Shown here one piece after another: positions 42,256 through 52,051 of a stretch of DNA of 64,000 nt. The position numbers and the translations under genes are program-made. How positions within the stretch are numbered: position 1 is the stretch's first letter; every line of letters starts with the position of its first letter. Source of the stretch: Moduliflexus sp964602655 (GTDB lineage: Bacteria; Moduliflexota; Moduliflexia; Moduliflexales; Moduliflexaceae); NCBI GenBank assembly GCA_964602655.1, contig CAZRSF010000013.1, forward strand, positions 1 to 64,000, read 5' to 3'. The notes under the pieces were generated by a model. The model did no database searches. It was not told where the DNA came from and saw nothing but the letters and a program-made list of their open reading frames with translations.

Positions 42256-45200
42256 ATGACACGAAAAGGAACGATCCGGTTACATCCGCTATGCTGCCTG
42301 GTTGCTGGATTGCTGCTGACAACCGCGCTGGTGATGAACGCTTTCGCAGCGAATACGGAAGAAGATGCCTATACCATTGCCGTTGGTTTATATAATGATG
42401 GCTTGATAGACCTCGCACGCGACCAGTTTCAGCAATTTCTCACGCAATTTCCCCAGAGTCCTCAGTCGCCGTTCGTCCAGTTTTTGTTAGGGGAATGCGA
42501 CTATCGCCAGAAAAAATACGATTCCGCGATTCAGCAATATCAACGCGGGCTGACAGATTATCCTGGCAACATTTACAGCGATCAGATGCTATATAAAACC
42601 GGACGCGCGTATTTTCTCTTGAAGAACTATTCTGCCACCCAAACAGTTTTCCAGGAATTCATTACGGGGCATCCGCAGAGCAAGCAGCTTCCTGATGCCT
42701 ACTACTGGTTAGGCGAAGCGTATTTTCAGCGCGGAAAATATGAAGACGCGGCAGCGATGTATGCGGAAATCATGACGAAATTTCCGACCTATTCGTTGCT
42801 CGATTACGCCTACTACTCTTCCGGTTGGTGCTTTCTCAACCTTCAGCGCTACCCTGAAGCGTTAGCGCAATTCCGGCGCGTCCTGGCCGACTTTCCTGAC
42901 AGCGATGTGATTCCGTCCGCGCGGATGAATATTGCCCGTACACTCTTTCTTTCAGGCCAATATCAGGAAGCGTCGCAAGCATACGCCGAACTTCTCGATA
43001 CCGGTACGGCAGAAAATGCGCAAGAAGCCGCGTTCTGGCTGGCAGAAAGTTTCTTTTATCTCAAAGACTATCCGCAGGCGATAACGTATTATCAACGCTT
43101 TCTGGACGATCCTTTGCCAAAAGAATACGCTGATAATGCCGCATACGGATTGGCATGGAGCCTGCTGTACGCCAATCGAAATCAAGACGCGATCACCCAA
43201 TTTCAGGCATTTTTGGAACACTATCCGAGCAGCGATCTTGTTCCGTCTGCGCTTTCGCAGGCCGGAACGCTGTTACTGCAACAGCAGCAAATCGCTGAGG
43301 GAACGCGCATGTTCGAAGAATATCTCCGCCGTTATCCCGACACCGCCGAGAGCGACGACGTCCGCTTCCGGCTTGGCGAAGCGTATTTCGATCAGGCCGA
43401 TTATGAGAAGGCGCGCGCGCAATTTTCAGCGATTCTTGCCCGCCAGAATCCGCAGTATGCCGCATCAGCCGCGTTTATGCTCGGCGATTGCTTCTACACG
43501 GAGGCGCAATATCAAGAGGCCGCTCAATACTATGAACAGGCGGTCGCTTTGGCACAGCAGGGAATTGATAGCTCGGCTGCCAACCCCGAACGTCAGCAGG
43601 ATGCGCGTAAAATCCTTCAGGACGGACATTTTCGTCTTGGTCTCAGCGCAATTCATCTCCAGGATTACGCCAAAACGATTGCCACGCTTTCACCGCTGCT
43701 CAATGAACAACCGCCGCTGCCGTATCTCGATCAGGTCTTATTTTGGCTGGCTGAAGCGTCGTTCCGACAGAAGCAGTACGCCGACGCCATCAATCATTAT
43801 CAACAGGTCTTGCAGCGTTTTCCCGATAGTTCGCTTCATACGGAATCGCTCAATGGCCTGGCGTGGTGTTACTACAATCAGAGCAACTGGACAGAAGCAG
43901 CCAACGCGTTTACGCAGGTATATGAAAACGATCCGCAGGGAGATTTCGCGTTAGACGCGTTATTTCAGGCTGGCGAAAGCTTGATGAACGCGGAGGATTA
44001 TGCCGGAGCAGAAGCGTTATATCAGCGCATCCAGCAGACACATCCGAATAGCGAGTTGGCGTATCAAGCGCAATTACGACTTGGGCAGGCCTATTATCAG
44101 CGCGGAGAGCTTGACAAAGCGATTGCTCTGCTTCGACAGCCGTTAGCGAATCTGCCTGAAGACACCACTGTTTCAGCCCAATTAAGCATAGATGCCCACA
44201 CGCTGTTAGGTATTGCCTACATCAAAAAGCAGAATTTTCCGGCAGCCATCGAGCAATTCGACGCCGCGCTCGCCAGCTCTGACGATCCGGTAAAAATATC
44301 CCGGCTTCTCAGCTATTTGGCTGATGCGTCCTATCAGGCAGGCGAATATCAAACGGCGCAAGCGGCATATACCCGAATTCTCGACGAATTTCCTTCCTCG
44401 GATGAGGCGTTTGATGCGCGGTATGGCCGCCTGCTAACGCGCCTGCAACTTGGAGAATTCGACTTGTATGTCACAGAATCGGAACAATTTCTCCACGCAG
44501 CACAGGCCGTCAATCATCCTCATACGCCGGACGCGCTCTATCAATTGGGCGAATACTATGTGACACAGCAGCAATACGATCAGGCCATTGTGTTATTCCG
44601 GCGGTTTCTCGATACCTATCCGACACATGAATTAGCGGCGGCCAGCCGATATGGCATCGGCTGGTGTTATACCAAACAAGACGCGCTTCCCCAGGCGACT
44701 GCCGAATTCCAAGCGTTGCTGACCCGATTTCCGCAAAGTAAATATGCCCCGGACGCGCTCTATGCTATCGCCACATCTCAATTGAAAGAAAAGCGGTACG
44801 CCGAGGCGATTGCCTCATATAATACGATCCTTCAAGAATATCAGGATTACGCGCTGAATGACCGCGTGTTGCTGAATCTTGCGACAGCGATGGTGAATAC
44901 GGGCGATACGGCCACTGCGATCCAAAAATTGCAAGAATCGCTGCAACGTTACCCGAATCAATCCAATATCGGAGAAACGTATTTGACGCTGGGCTATGCC
45001 TTTGCCCGTCAACGAAATTGCGCGCAGGCCGTTCCGATGTTCGGACAGGTCGTCGCCAGCGCCAAATCGTCGTTGGCCGCCGAAGCCCAGTTTCGTATCG
45101 GCGAATGTTATGCCGAATTGCAGGAACGAGACAAAGCGATTATGGATTATATGAAAGTCGTGTATCTCTATCCGGATCAAGTATCCTGGGTGACAAACGC

Positions 45201-45363
45201 GCAATATAAAGCCGCGTTGATTTATGAGGAACTCGGCAAAGAAGAGGATGCGCTCACGCTGTATCAAAAAATTCTTGAGACGAGTCAGGATGCCGATCTC
45301 ATCGAAAAAGCCCGTCAGCGGATGCTGGCTTTGCGCCGGGAATTACCAGAGACAACGGAATGA
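42256..45363 (+). CDS. Giant exported TPR-repeat protein
   Basis: A 1035-residue exported protein. The signal segment is 1 to about 30. The whole rest is a superhelix of around 25 TPR-like repeats with recurring patterns such as YDSAIQQYQRGLTDYPGNIYSDQMLYKTGRAYF, of the YbgF/CpoB/Sel1-related style. The Gly/Pro/Asp content and regular 36-40 residue spacing make it a scaffold protein. It overlaps the outer-membrane barrel gene by 4 nt (ATGA), which implies the pair works together, as in BcsC/PgaA/PelB-type export systems where periplasmic TPRs feed a barrel. Confidence 0.8.
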   Translation: MTRKGTIRLHPLCCLVAGLLLTTALVMNAFAANTEEDAYTIAVGLYNDGLIDLARDQFQQFLTQFPQSPQSPFVQFLLGECDYRQKKYDSAIQQYQRGLTDYPGNIYSDQMLYKTGRAYFLLKNYSATQTVFQEFITGHPQSKQLPDAYYWLGEAYFQRGKYEDAAAMYAEIMTKFPTYSLLDYAYYSSGWCFLNLQRYPEALAQFRRVLADFPDSDVIPSARMNIARTLFLSGQYQEASQAYAELLDTGTAENAQEAAFWLAESFFYLKDYPQAITYYQRFLDDPLPKEYADNAAYGLAWSLLYANRNQDAITQFQAFLEHYPSSDLVPSALSQAGTLLLQQQQIAEGTRMFEEYLRRYPDTAESDDVRFRLGEAYFDQADYEKARAQFSAILARQNPQYAASAAFMLGDCFYTEAQYQEAAQYYEQAVALAQQGIDSSAANPERQQDARKILQDGHFRLGLSAIHLQDYAKTIATLSPLLNEQPPLPYLDQVLFWLAEASFRQKQYADAINHYQQVLQRFPDSSLHTESLNGLAWCYYNQSNWTEAANAFTQVYENDPQGDFALDALFQAGESLMNAEDYAGAEALYQRIQQTHPNSELAYQAQLRLGQAYYQRGELDKAIALLRQPLANLPEDTTVSAQLSIDAHTLLGIAYIKKQNFPAAIEQFDAALASSDDPVKISRLLSYLADASYQAGEYQTAQAAYTRILDEFPSSDEAFDARYGRLLTRLQLGEFDLYVTESEQFLHAAQAVNHPHTPDALYQLGEYYVTQQQYDQAIVLFRRFLDTYPTHELAAASRYGIGWCYTKQDALPQATAEFQALLTRFPQSKYAPDALYAIATSQLKEKRYAEAIASYNTILQEYQDYALNDRVLLNLATAMVNTGDTATAIQKLQESLQRYPNQSNIGETYLTLGYAFARQRNCAQAVPMFGQVVASAKSSLAAEAQFRIGECYAELQERDKAIMDYMKVVYLYPDQVSWVTNAQYKAALIYEELGKEEDALTLYQKILETSQDADLIEKARQRMLALRRELPETTE

Positions 45364-47072
45364 AGGCCATTCTGCGTGGGATGCTTCTCTTTACAGCGTA
45401 TTGGACTCTCTTCTACGCTTTCATCGAGCCATGTCAGGCGGCATCGAATGTGTTGCAGCGTCGTTTTGGCGCGCCCTATTCTTCTGACATTCCATTCCTC
45501 GCGTTTCCCCGTCATCAATATGCTAACTCCGATATTTCTTCTGACAACGCAGCCTCTGCCCAAAAAATTTTGTATGTTCCTGGCGGCATCATGCGCGGAT
45601 CGTTTACGTCATCCGTGCCTCAAAAAATTCGCCCCACGCTTTCCCGCGCAGTAAGCCGCAGGAAATTGCGCCCGGAAGACCGCCCCCCAAAAGGCAATAC
45701 CGGCATTACTCTCGATTTGGATGCCGGTTATGGCAATGGCGGTACGTTTATCAGCCGCCTCCAGCACGGCACGCAATTCAAAGGCGCGCATTATACGCTG
45801 TCAGGACATGTGGAATACACAGAAGGCTCGATACACCCCCAGCAAGAACAGGTGCTTACCGGCGAGGGATCGTTTGATGTCGATCTATCAAAACGCAGCG
45901 AGCTTCGCCTGAACGGATCGTATTTTTTCAGTGACCGCGAATTACCGCAATTTTCAGATCAATCGAGGCAAAAAAAATCTGCGATTCAGGCAGTGGCGCA
46001 CTTGCGCGTGAATCCGACGGCTGAAAGCCCGATGACGTTCACGTTCGGCTGGGAGCATAACACGTTTGCCGATTATACTGGCCAGGAATTTTTCGCCAAT
46101 CGTTATCGCAGCGCTCTGGTCGCGAAATATTTGTGGGGACGAAACGACACCGTCACACTTCAAGGTTCAGGCATCATTGAACATGTGAATGAAGACGAAC
46201 AGAATTCGGAAATGACCGTCATCGCCGATACCACGCTCATCAACACGTTCGTCTGGCGCGATACGCTCGTCATTGAAGTCGGCGGTCGTTTTGCCTATTT
46301 TCATACCGCTGAACACAACGACACAATCTCCCTGCTCGCCCCTCTTGCAAAACTTCGCGTTCGTTTAGGGGAAACAACCACGCTGTATGCCACATATCAA
46401 CCGGCGCTGGTGACACCGCTTTTTTCAGACTTATACATCAACACGCTGTATGCCTCGGTCAATTCGAATTTGTACGCCGAAACCATGCGTCATGCCATCG
46501 AATTCGGCATTCAGCAGCGATTCGGGAAGGCGGTCGCTTCGAATATCGCCGCGTTTTATCAAGAACGAGAACATCCGATTGCGTTGTCTGATGAGAATCT
46601 TGACTATCTGTTAAGCTATACGCAAGGAGAGACGGCGCAAATGTTCGGCATGAAAGTCGGCGTACAAATTCATTTTCTCGAGCAGTTCGTTCATGCGCTG
46701 TCATACACGTATGCTGATTATGGCGTGGTTTCGCCTTCCGAAGAAGACGCATATACCGACGTCCTCCCGTATCAGCCACATCACTCTATTCAGGCCAATT
46801 TGTCGTGGCTCGCGCCGCAAGGCTTTGAAATGGATATCTCCGGAATGTATATCAGCGCGCAATATCGAAACTGGCAGAACGCCGATGCGAGAATCGGCGG
46901 ACGGTTTCTGGTGAATATATCGTTCTCGCAGATGATTACGGAATGGGCGCAAGTGTACGCGCGAGTCAGAAACCTTACAGATACGGCAGGTTATGAAATC
47001 AGTCCCATCCTGGATAATGCAGAGGTGACTTCCTCGCGTATGCTGTTAGGCGGAATTCGGCTGCGATTTTAA
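45360..47072 (+). CDS. Outer-membrane beta-barrel protein (TonB-receptor-like)
   Basis: A 570-residue exported protein ending in aromatic Phe (IRLRF), the signature of outer-membrane barrels. A signal peptide (1 to about 27, ending CQAAS) and a linker precede alternating beta strands (LDLDAGYGNGG, HYTLSGHVEYTEG, LRLNGSYFFSDRELP, DTLVIEVGGRFAYFH). The C-terminal part resembles TonB-dependent receptor barrels (VYARVRNLTDTAGYEIS), but no plug or TonB box is seen. It is translationally coupled to the giant TPR protein. Confidence 0.75.
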   Translation: MKAILRGMLLFTAYWTLFYAFIEPCQAASNVLQRRFGAPYSSDIPFLAFPRHQYANSDISSDNAASAQKILYVPGGIMRGSFTSSVPQKIRPTLSRAVSRRKLRPEDRPPKGNTGITLDLDAGYGNGGTFISRLQHGTQFKGAHYTLSGHVEYTEGSIHPQQEQVLTGEGSFDVDLSKRSELRLNGSYFFSDRELPQFSDQSRQKKSAIQAVAHLRVNPTAESPMTFTFGWEHNTFADYTGQEFFANRYRSALVAKYLWGRNDTVTLQGSGIIEHVNEDEQNSEMTVIADTTLINTFVWRDTLVIEVGGRFAYFHTAEHNDTISLLAPLAKLRVRLGETTTLYATYQPALVTPLFSDLYINTLYASVNSNLYAETMRHAIEFGIQQRFGKAVASNIAAFYQEREHPIALSDENLDYLLSYTQGETAQMFGMKVGVQIHFLEQFVHALSYTYADYGVVSPSEEDAYTDVLPYQPHHSIQANLSWLAPQGFEMDISGMYISAQYRNWQNADARIGGRFLVNISFSQMITEWAQVYARVRNLTDTAGYEISPILDNAEVTSSRMLLGGIRLRF

Positions 47073-47120
47073 GAAGAGAAGTCGTCGCCTGCAAAGCAGA
47101 CGACGACGTATTGTGAACGA

Positions 47121-47885
47121 TTAGTAATTTTTCGGGAAGGAATTGTCGTTGCTATACCCATACGGGGAGACAGGCGCAGTCGGATAGGTCGAATAACATG
47201 AACTGCCGCCGTCCCATGAAGGAGTCGTCGGGTACATCGGTTGCTGCTGCTGATAGCATGGATTCTGATTCTGGTACTGATAGCCTCCACCCAGGCCGCA
47301 CCGATTTCTCCAGCGCCAGGCTTTTTGCGCCGATTCCGATCTCGGATAGTACGACAGGAGCATATTCAACGCCTGACATCCGGCGGCTTGCTGGTTCATC
47401 GAAAAGTAGCATAACGCTGTTTTCAGCAATGAATCCGGCACCTTATTCGCGCGAGGATACTGGGCAGGGATTTGCTGAAAATACGCCAACGCTACGCTAT
47501 ATTGCCGCATAGCATAATAGCATTCGCCAGTCCAATACAGTGCGTTATCCGCTAAACTCGATTGCGGATAATACTGCATAAAGGCTTGAAAGACCTGAAT
47601 CGCCTCATAATACCGCCGCGCTTTAACTAATTGCAGGCCTTGTTGATAAAAGCACTGCGGATTTTGTCCATAATTCTGGACGGCTGGCTGACACGGCGTA
47701 AAGGTCGGCACAGGCGTCAAATACTGCTGCGGCGAATATGGTTGTTCATATATTTGCGGCTGCATCGGCTGTTGATACTGCATCGGCTGCTGATAATAGT
47801 ATTGAGCAAATGCCGATGTTCCGGCAAACACCATCATACCAACCACAACTGCCATCATCACATACATTCTTGCATTTTTCATCAT
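47121..47885 (-). CDS. Exported Gln/Pro/Tyr-rich TPR protein
   Basis: A 254-residue exported protein. Signal peptide ends near SAFAQ. A Gln-Pro-Tyr-rich stretch with repeats of YQQPMQ follows, then two or three TPR units (ALYWTGECYYAMRQYSVALAYFQQIP). The C-terminal region is again rich in Tyr, Pro and Asn. The TPRs resemble CpoB/YbgF. It lies convergent to the barrel gene. A hairpin-like GTCGTC/GACGAC repeat at 47080-47112 may end either gene. Confidence 0.7.
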   Translation of the reverse strand: MMKNARMYVMMAVVVGMMVFAGTSAFAQYYYQQPMQYQQPMQPQIYEQPYSPQQYLTPVPTFTPCQPAVQNYGQNPQCFYQQGLQLVKARRYYEAIQVFQAFMQYYPQSSLADNALYWTGECYYAMRQYSVALAYFQQIPAQYPRANKVPDSLLKTALCYFSMNQQAAGCQALNMLLSYYPRSESAQKAWRWRNRCGLGGGYQYQNQNPCYQQQQPMYPTTPSWDGGSSCYSTYPTAPVSPYGYSNDNSFPKNY

Positions 47886-48254
47886 GGAAAGCTCCTTTCT
47901 TCTTTCTAACTTAGAGAAACAACGAACAACAGATACGACATCCTCACAGTCAAGAGAATATATCTATTTTCAGAAGAATGTCAATAAAAATTTCTACTCC
48001 TAAATAAAACTCTGCGACATTCTGCGCGAACAAGGGCAATTTCTTCAACAACTCGCACTGACGCGGATGATTGTGGCAATTTCGCAGAAAAAAAGTTGAC
48101 GAAAGCCATATTCTTCGACTGTTTGGCGAGCACGATGTTAGACGACGCGGGAATTACAGCAACTTTAACATAGAAACGACAGGATGATTCAGTCGTAACG
48201 CTTGAACAGGGCATGACAGCGATACGATATGAATACGACTGACAACAAACTCGT
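47886..48254. other. Intergenic region, nothing recognised
   Basis: About 370 bp between divergent genes. No coding signal, hairpin with T-run or clear promoter was seen; a TTGACG at about 48094 has no matching -10. Confidence 0.4.
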
Positions 48255-48455
48255 ATGGCCTTGCAATTCGGACAGATTATCAGTCAATTAGCGCAAGTCA
48301 ATATTGCTCTTTGGCATGAAGAGGATAAGGCGCGTTCCCATGACGATCAGGCGGTGGCTCAGGCGAAACGCCGCATAGATCAGTTGAATCAGCAACGGAA
48401 CGATTTGATCGAAACAATTGATGAGATCGCCATCACGCTTTCGACGCAACAATAA
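48255..48455 (+). CDS. Small helical protein, DUF4254-like
   Basis: A 66-residue all-alpha protein. The motif NIALWHEEDKAR ... KRRIDQLNQQRNDLIE is the conserved core of DUF4254-type proteins, which occur near envelope polysaccharide genes. Full DUF4254 proteins are longer (about 200 residues), so this is either a minimal form or an N-terminally reduced copy. No clear ribosome binding site precedes the ATG. Function unknown. Confidence 0.6.
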   Translation: MALQFGQIISQLAQVNIALWHEEDKARSHDDQAVAQAKRRIDQLNQQRNDLIETIDEIAITLSTQQ

Positions 48456-48535
48456 GGCAGAATTCGCACGGAGGATTCAGTCCACCTCTTGCCCTTCCTG
48501 GAGGGGAATCAGCGGAAGGACGAAATCAAGTTATC

Positions 48536-48817
48536 ATGGCAGAAACGCTGGGAAGTTTAACCGATAAAATTACCATTCTTGAACTGAAACGCTATTATAT
48601 GCAGCGGCAAACCGAACGAGACGACGCCAGCGATGCGCACCGACAGCAATGCCGCGAAAAACTTGCGGTGTTGACAGAGCAACGCGACGATTTGATTCTG
48701 GAGATCAATCAACTGTTCGAGGCCGTCATAACGGGGGAAAAACGGCTGAAAGTCTATCGCCAATTCAAAATGTATAATGATCCTACCTATCGAATTCCGC
48801 GCCCGGAACGAACGTAA
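48536..48817 (+). CDS. Small helical protein related to neighbour
   Basis: A 93-residue helical protein, start MAETLGSLTDKITILELKRYYM, similar to the conserved beginning of proteins near LPS genes. Its centre (EQRDDLILEINQLFEAV) parallels the QQRNDLIETIDEI of the previous gene, suggesting related families. GGAAGGA precedes the ATG. It converges with the NtrC-type regulator. Function unknown. Confidence 0.6.
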   Translation: MAETLGSLTDKITILELKRYYMQRQTERDDASDAHRQQCREKLAVLTEQRDDLILEINQLFEAVITGEKRLKVYRQFKMYNDPTYRIPRPERT

Positions 48818-48842
48818 CAGGCTGCGCGTCGGCGGCTTCCGT

Positions 48843-50231
48843 TTATGGGATTTCGTACTCCTTCAATTTATACATCAACGCGCGATGGCTGATTTCCAGA
48901 AGTTTTGCGGCATGTGTCCGATTATTGTTGGTATGCGCGAGTGCGCGTGTAATCAGTAATCGCTCCGTCATTACGGTCACATCACGCAGCACTGTTTTGA
49001 GCGACAGGAGCGATTCCGGAATGGTCAACGCGATATCGGATTGCGTTTTGCGTAATTCTTCCGGTAGATATTCCATTGTAATAACCATTCCCTCGGTCAT
49101 CACAACAGCTCGTTCCATGACGTTCTCTAATTCGCGGACATTACCGCGCCATTCGTATTCCAATAACAATCTCATCGCTTCCGGGGCGATGTCGCGAATC
49201 TGTTTCCCGGTTTCCGCGGTGAATTTTTTTAAAAAATGCCGGACAAGCAATGCGATGTCTTCACGCCGTTCTCGCAACGGCGGCAGATGAATCGGCACGA
49301 CGTTCAACCGGTAAAACAGGTCTTCCCGAAAGATGCCGTCTTTGACGGCTTCGGTGAGATTGCGAGACGTCGCAGCAATCACGCGCACATCCACGGTGAC
49401 GGTGCGGGTATCGCCGACCTTGCGAATTTCGCTTTCTTGCAGGAACCGCAGTAATTTGACCTGAAGCGCGACCGGGAGTTCGCCGATTTCATCCAGAAAC
49501 AGCGTGCCTTGATGCGCCTGCAAAATCAGGCCGGAATGATGGCTGATCGCGCCAGTAAACGCGCCTTTGATATGCCCGAACAATTCGCTTTCCAGCAGTT
49601 CGTGCGGAATGGCCGCGCAATTGACCGCGACAAAGGGAGCGTCGCGCCGGTTGCCGACGTAATGCACGGCTCTGGCGACGAGTTCTTTACCCGTGCCGCT
49701 TTCGCCGGTCACAAGCACGGTGGTTTTATAATCTGAAATTTTTTGAATTTTTTTGAAAATATCCTGCATCCCCGCACTTTTTCCGATAATATTTTCGAAG
49801 TGATATTTTTTTTCGACCTCCTGGCGGAGAAATTGATTTTCCAAACGCAACCGCTCGCGTTCTTCCGCTTTTTTCAATGTCAGCAGAATTTCATCCTGTT
49901 TGAAGGGTTTCATCACATAGTCGTACGCGCCCTGTTTCATGGCCTGAATCGCCGTATCCATCGAGCCGAACGCCGAAATCATGATGACCGGAATATTCGG
50001 AGAGGATTCGATGACAGAGGCTAACACATCCAACCCGCTCACTTTCGGCATTTTAATATCGCAGATCACGAAATCGAAATGCCCCTGATGGACTTTCTGA
50101 ATGCCTTCTTCGCCGTCTGCGGCCTGTTCGACCTGATAGCCCTCATCTTCCAAAATGAGTTGCAGCATATAACGAATATTTTCTTCATCATCAATCACTA
50201 ATACGCGTTTTTGTTCCATACGTTGTTGCAT
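48843..50231 (-). CDS. NtrC-family sigma54-dependent response regulator
   Basis: A 462-residue regulator with a receiver domain (phosphorylation Asp58 in ICDIKMP; acidic pair Asp14/Asp15), an AAA+ domain (Walker A GESGTGKE 176-183; GAFTGA sigma54 loop 223-228; ESELFGHIKGAFTGA), and a C-terminal Fis-type helix-turn-helix (HAAKLLEISHRALMYKLKEYEIP). It activates sigma54 promoters after phosphorylation by its partner kinase, encoded 8 nt upstream. PilR, HydG/ZraR and AtoC share this architecture. Proximity to pil genes hints at a PilR role but is not proof. The start could be ATG 50231 or 50219. Confidence 0.93.
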   Translation of the reverse strand: MQQRMEQKRVLVIDDEENIRYMLQLILEDEGYQVEQAADGEEGIQKVHQGHFDFVICDIKMPKVSGLDVLASVIESSPNIPVIMISAFGSMDTAIQAMKQGAYDYVMKPFKQDEILLTLKKAEERERLRLENQFLRQEVEKKYHFENIIGKSAGMQDIFKKIQKISDYKTTVLVTGESGTGKELVARAVHYVGNRRDAPFVAVNCAAIPHELLESELFGHIKGAFTGAISHHSGLILQAHQGTLFLDEIGELPVALQVKLLRFLQESEIRKVGDTRTVTVDVRVIAATSRNLTEAVKDGIFREDLFYRLNVVPIHLPPLRERREDIALLVRHFLKKFTAETGKQIRDIAPEAMRLLLEYEWRGNVRELENVMERAVVMTEGMVITMEYLPEELRKTQSDIALTIPESLLSLKTVLRDVTVMTERLLITRALAHTNNNRTHAAKLLEISHRALMYKLKEYEIP

Positions 50232-50239
50232 TGCTCCCT

Positions 50240-51685
50240 TTAGATAGCCTCTGGCTCAGACGATTCCTGCTTGGCGTCTTTTTTTCTCGACGGGGGCAGC
50301 ACAATTAACGCCTCTGTGCCGCGTCCGACCTGGCTTGTGATCTCGATTTCTCCGTGGAATGATTCAATAATCCGATGACATAACGACAGCCCTAATCCCA
50401 TCCCCTTTCCCGGCTCTTTGGTCGTAAAGAACGGATCGAACACGCTTGGAAGAATTTCCTCCGGGATGCCGCAGCCAGTATCAGCGATCTGAATGGCGAT
50501 CACTTCCGAGCCGCCAATCATGGTCGCGGATTCGCGAATTCGTCGTGACGTTGAAATCGTAATTTTACCAGCGGTTTCGATGGCGTCAATACTATTTTGA
50601 ATGATATTCGAACACACCGCCTGGAGTTTGTTCGCATCTACGTCGGCCAGCATCGGAAATTCGGTCAAATGAAGCTGGAATTCGATCTGCTTTTCTCTGA
50701 CGGATGGAAATTGCGCCATCATTTTTTGTACGACCTGATTCACATCTATTTTTTGGATATTCAGCGTATGCGGGCGCGAAAAAGTCACTAATTCTTGAAT
50801 GATTCCCCGAATGCGTTCGATTTCGCGGACGATTCGCGGTAGGAGATCGGCGCGTTTTTTTTCGTCCACCTTTCCTTTTTGCAAGACTTCGACATATCCC
50901 AATACCGCGCTGAGCGGATTGCCGATTTCATGGGCGATTCCTGCGGATAAATAGCCTAAGGAGGCAAGCTTTTCGGAGAGATACAATTCTTTCCGCGTTC
51001 GCCGCAGTTGCAGGTGCGCTTCCTCCACGGCAACGACATATTCTTCGACCTGCTGCTGTTTTGCGGCGAGGCGTTGAGAAAATCTCAGGATAATCGACAT
51101 GATGGCTAAGAGCATCATTCCAGCAATCGCCACAACTGTCAGATAGAGCGTAATATGCATGATATTCATATAACGCTCTACTGTATAAGTCCATTTATAG
51201 ATGCCGCGCAACGTGTATTCTGAGGCACCAAGAGACATCGGCAGCGTAATCAGACATCCGCCGGAAGCACGTCCGCTGTTATCAGGGCGATGATCATCGC
51301 TATCGTTTGTAGATTCCGATAAAAAAAGGCTCGTGACGATGGATGAAAAATGCGGAGCTTCTATTGCCCATACGATGCGTCCTTCTCTGTCATAGATGCT
51401 TAATTCAATCAGCAGCAGCGCATCCTGAAAAAATGCCGAACAAAGCGCTTCCAATTCTGCTGCCATATTCCTTTCGGTATATTCACTCGCCAAAATCCGC
51501 TGCCGAAGCATTTCCAATTCTGCGTGATGCGCCCGATATTCCTCTCTCATCCGTATCTGATAACGTTGCTGGCTCAACAGAAATATCAGCACATTTGTCA
51601 TAACGACCGCAAGTAAAATCAGGGCGATGACTTGTTTCGATAACGAAGAAAACCATGGAAAAAACGACTTGCCAGCCATAATCAA
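50240..51685 (-). CDS. Membrane sensor histidine kinase
   Basis: A 481-residue kinase. Transmembrane helices lie near 18-38 and 176-201, giving a periplasmic sensor domain of about 140 residues. A coiled linker leads to HisKA (phospho-His252 in AGIAHEIGNPLSA) and HATPase_c motifs: N box IQNSIDAIE, G1 DTGCGIPEE, F box FFTTKEPGKGMGLGLSL. It forms a two-component pair with the NtrC-type regulator immediately downstream. Sensor signal unknown. Confidence 0.93.
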   Translation of the reverse strand: MIMAGKSFFPWFSSLSKQVIALILLAVVMTNVLIFLLSQQRYQIRMREEYRAHHAELEMLRQRILASEYTERNMAAELEALCSAFFQDALLLIELSIYDREGRIVWAIEAPHFSSIVTSLFLSESTNDSDDHRPDNSGRASGGCLITLPMSLGASEYTLRGIYKWTYTVERYMNIMHITLYLTVVAIAGMMLLAIMSIILRFSQRLAAKQQQVEEYVVAVEEAHLQLRRTRKELYLSEKLASLGYLSAGIAHEIGNPLSAVLGYVEVLQKGKVDEKKRADLLPRIVREIERIRGIIQELVTFSRPHTLNIQKIDVNQVVQKMMAQFPSVREKQIEFQLHLTEFPMLADVDANKLQAVCSNIIQNSIDAIETAGKITISTSRRIRESATMIGGSEVIAIQIADTGCGIPEEILPSVFDPFFTTKEPGKGMGLGLSLCHRIIESFHGEIEITSQVGRGTEALIVLPPSRKKDAKQESSEPEAI

Positions 51686-52051
51686 CGCCTATTCTTTAAG
51701 AAATCAAAATTATTATTGACAATTGACATAATTTATAAAAAAAATGTTGCATAAAATATCCCCTTTTACTCTAATGAAGCAGAGTGGATACGTTCGGGGG
51801 CTGACATCCTCATCTGCATGACACGGTTTCCGCGATGTCCGAAAGATGCCCGCGTGTCGAGTATCTTCGTGACTTTATAGACGTTACGTAAACAAATTTT
51901 TATTTGTCAACAACAAAGAGCATAAAAGACGCGGTTTATAGAAGAAACGCGCGTTGTTACGCCCCACATCGTGCGAATCGTTCGCAAAAGATTCGGAATC
52001 ACACTTCCAGTAAAGCTTATGAACTTTATGCGTAAAGGTAAGTGAACGCTT
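51686..52051. other. Divergent AT-rich intergenic region
   Basis: About 365 bp between divergent genes. TTGACA at 51723-51728 on the plus strand could be a -35 element, but no -10 of normal spacing follows. No coding signal or structured RNA was found. Confidence 0.4.

Noticed and set aside
51721..51760. Sigma54 promoter upstream of the zinc-ribbon gene
   Set aside because: TTGCAT is present but no TGGCA lies at the required distance.
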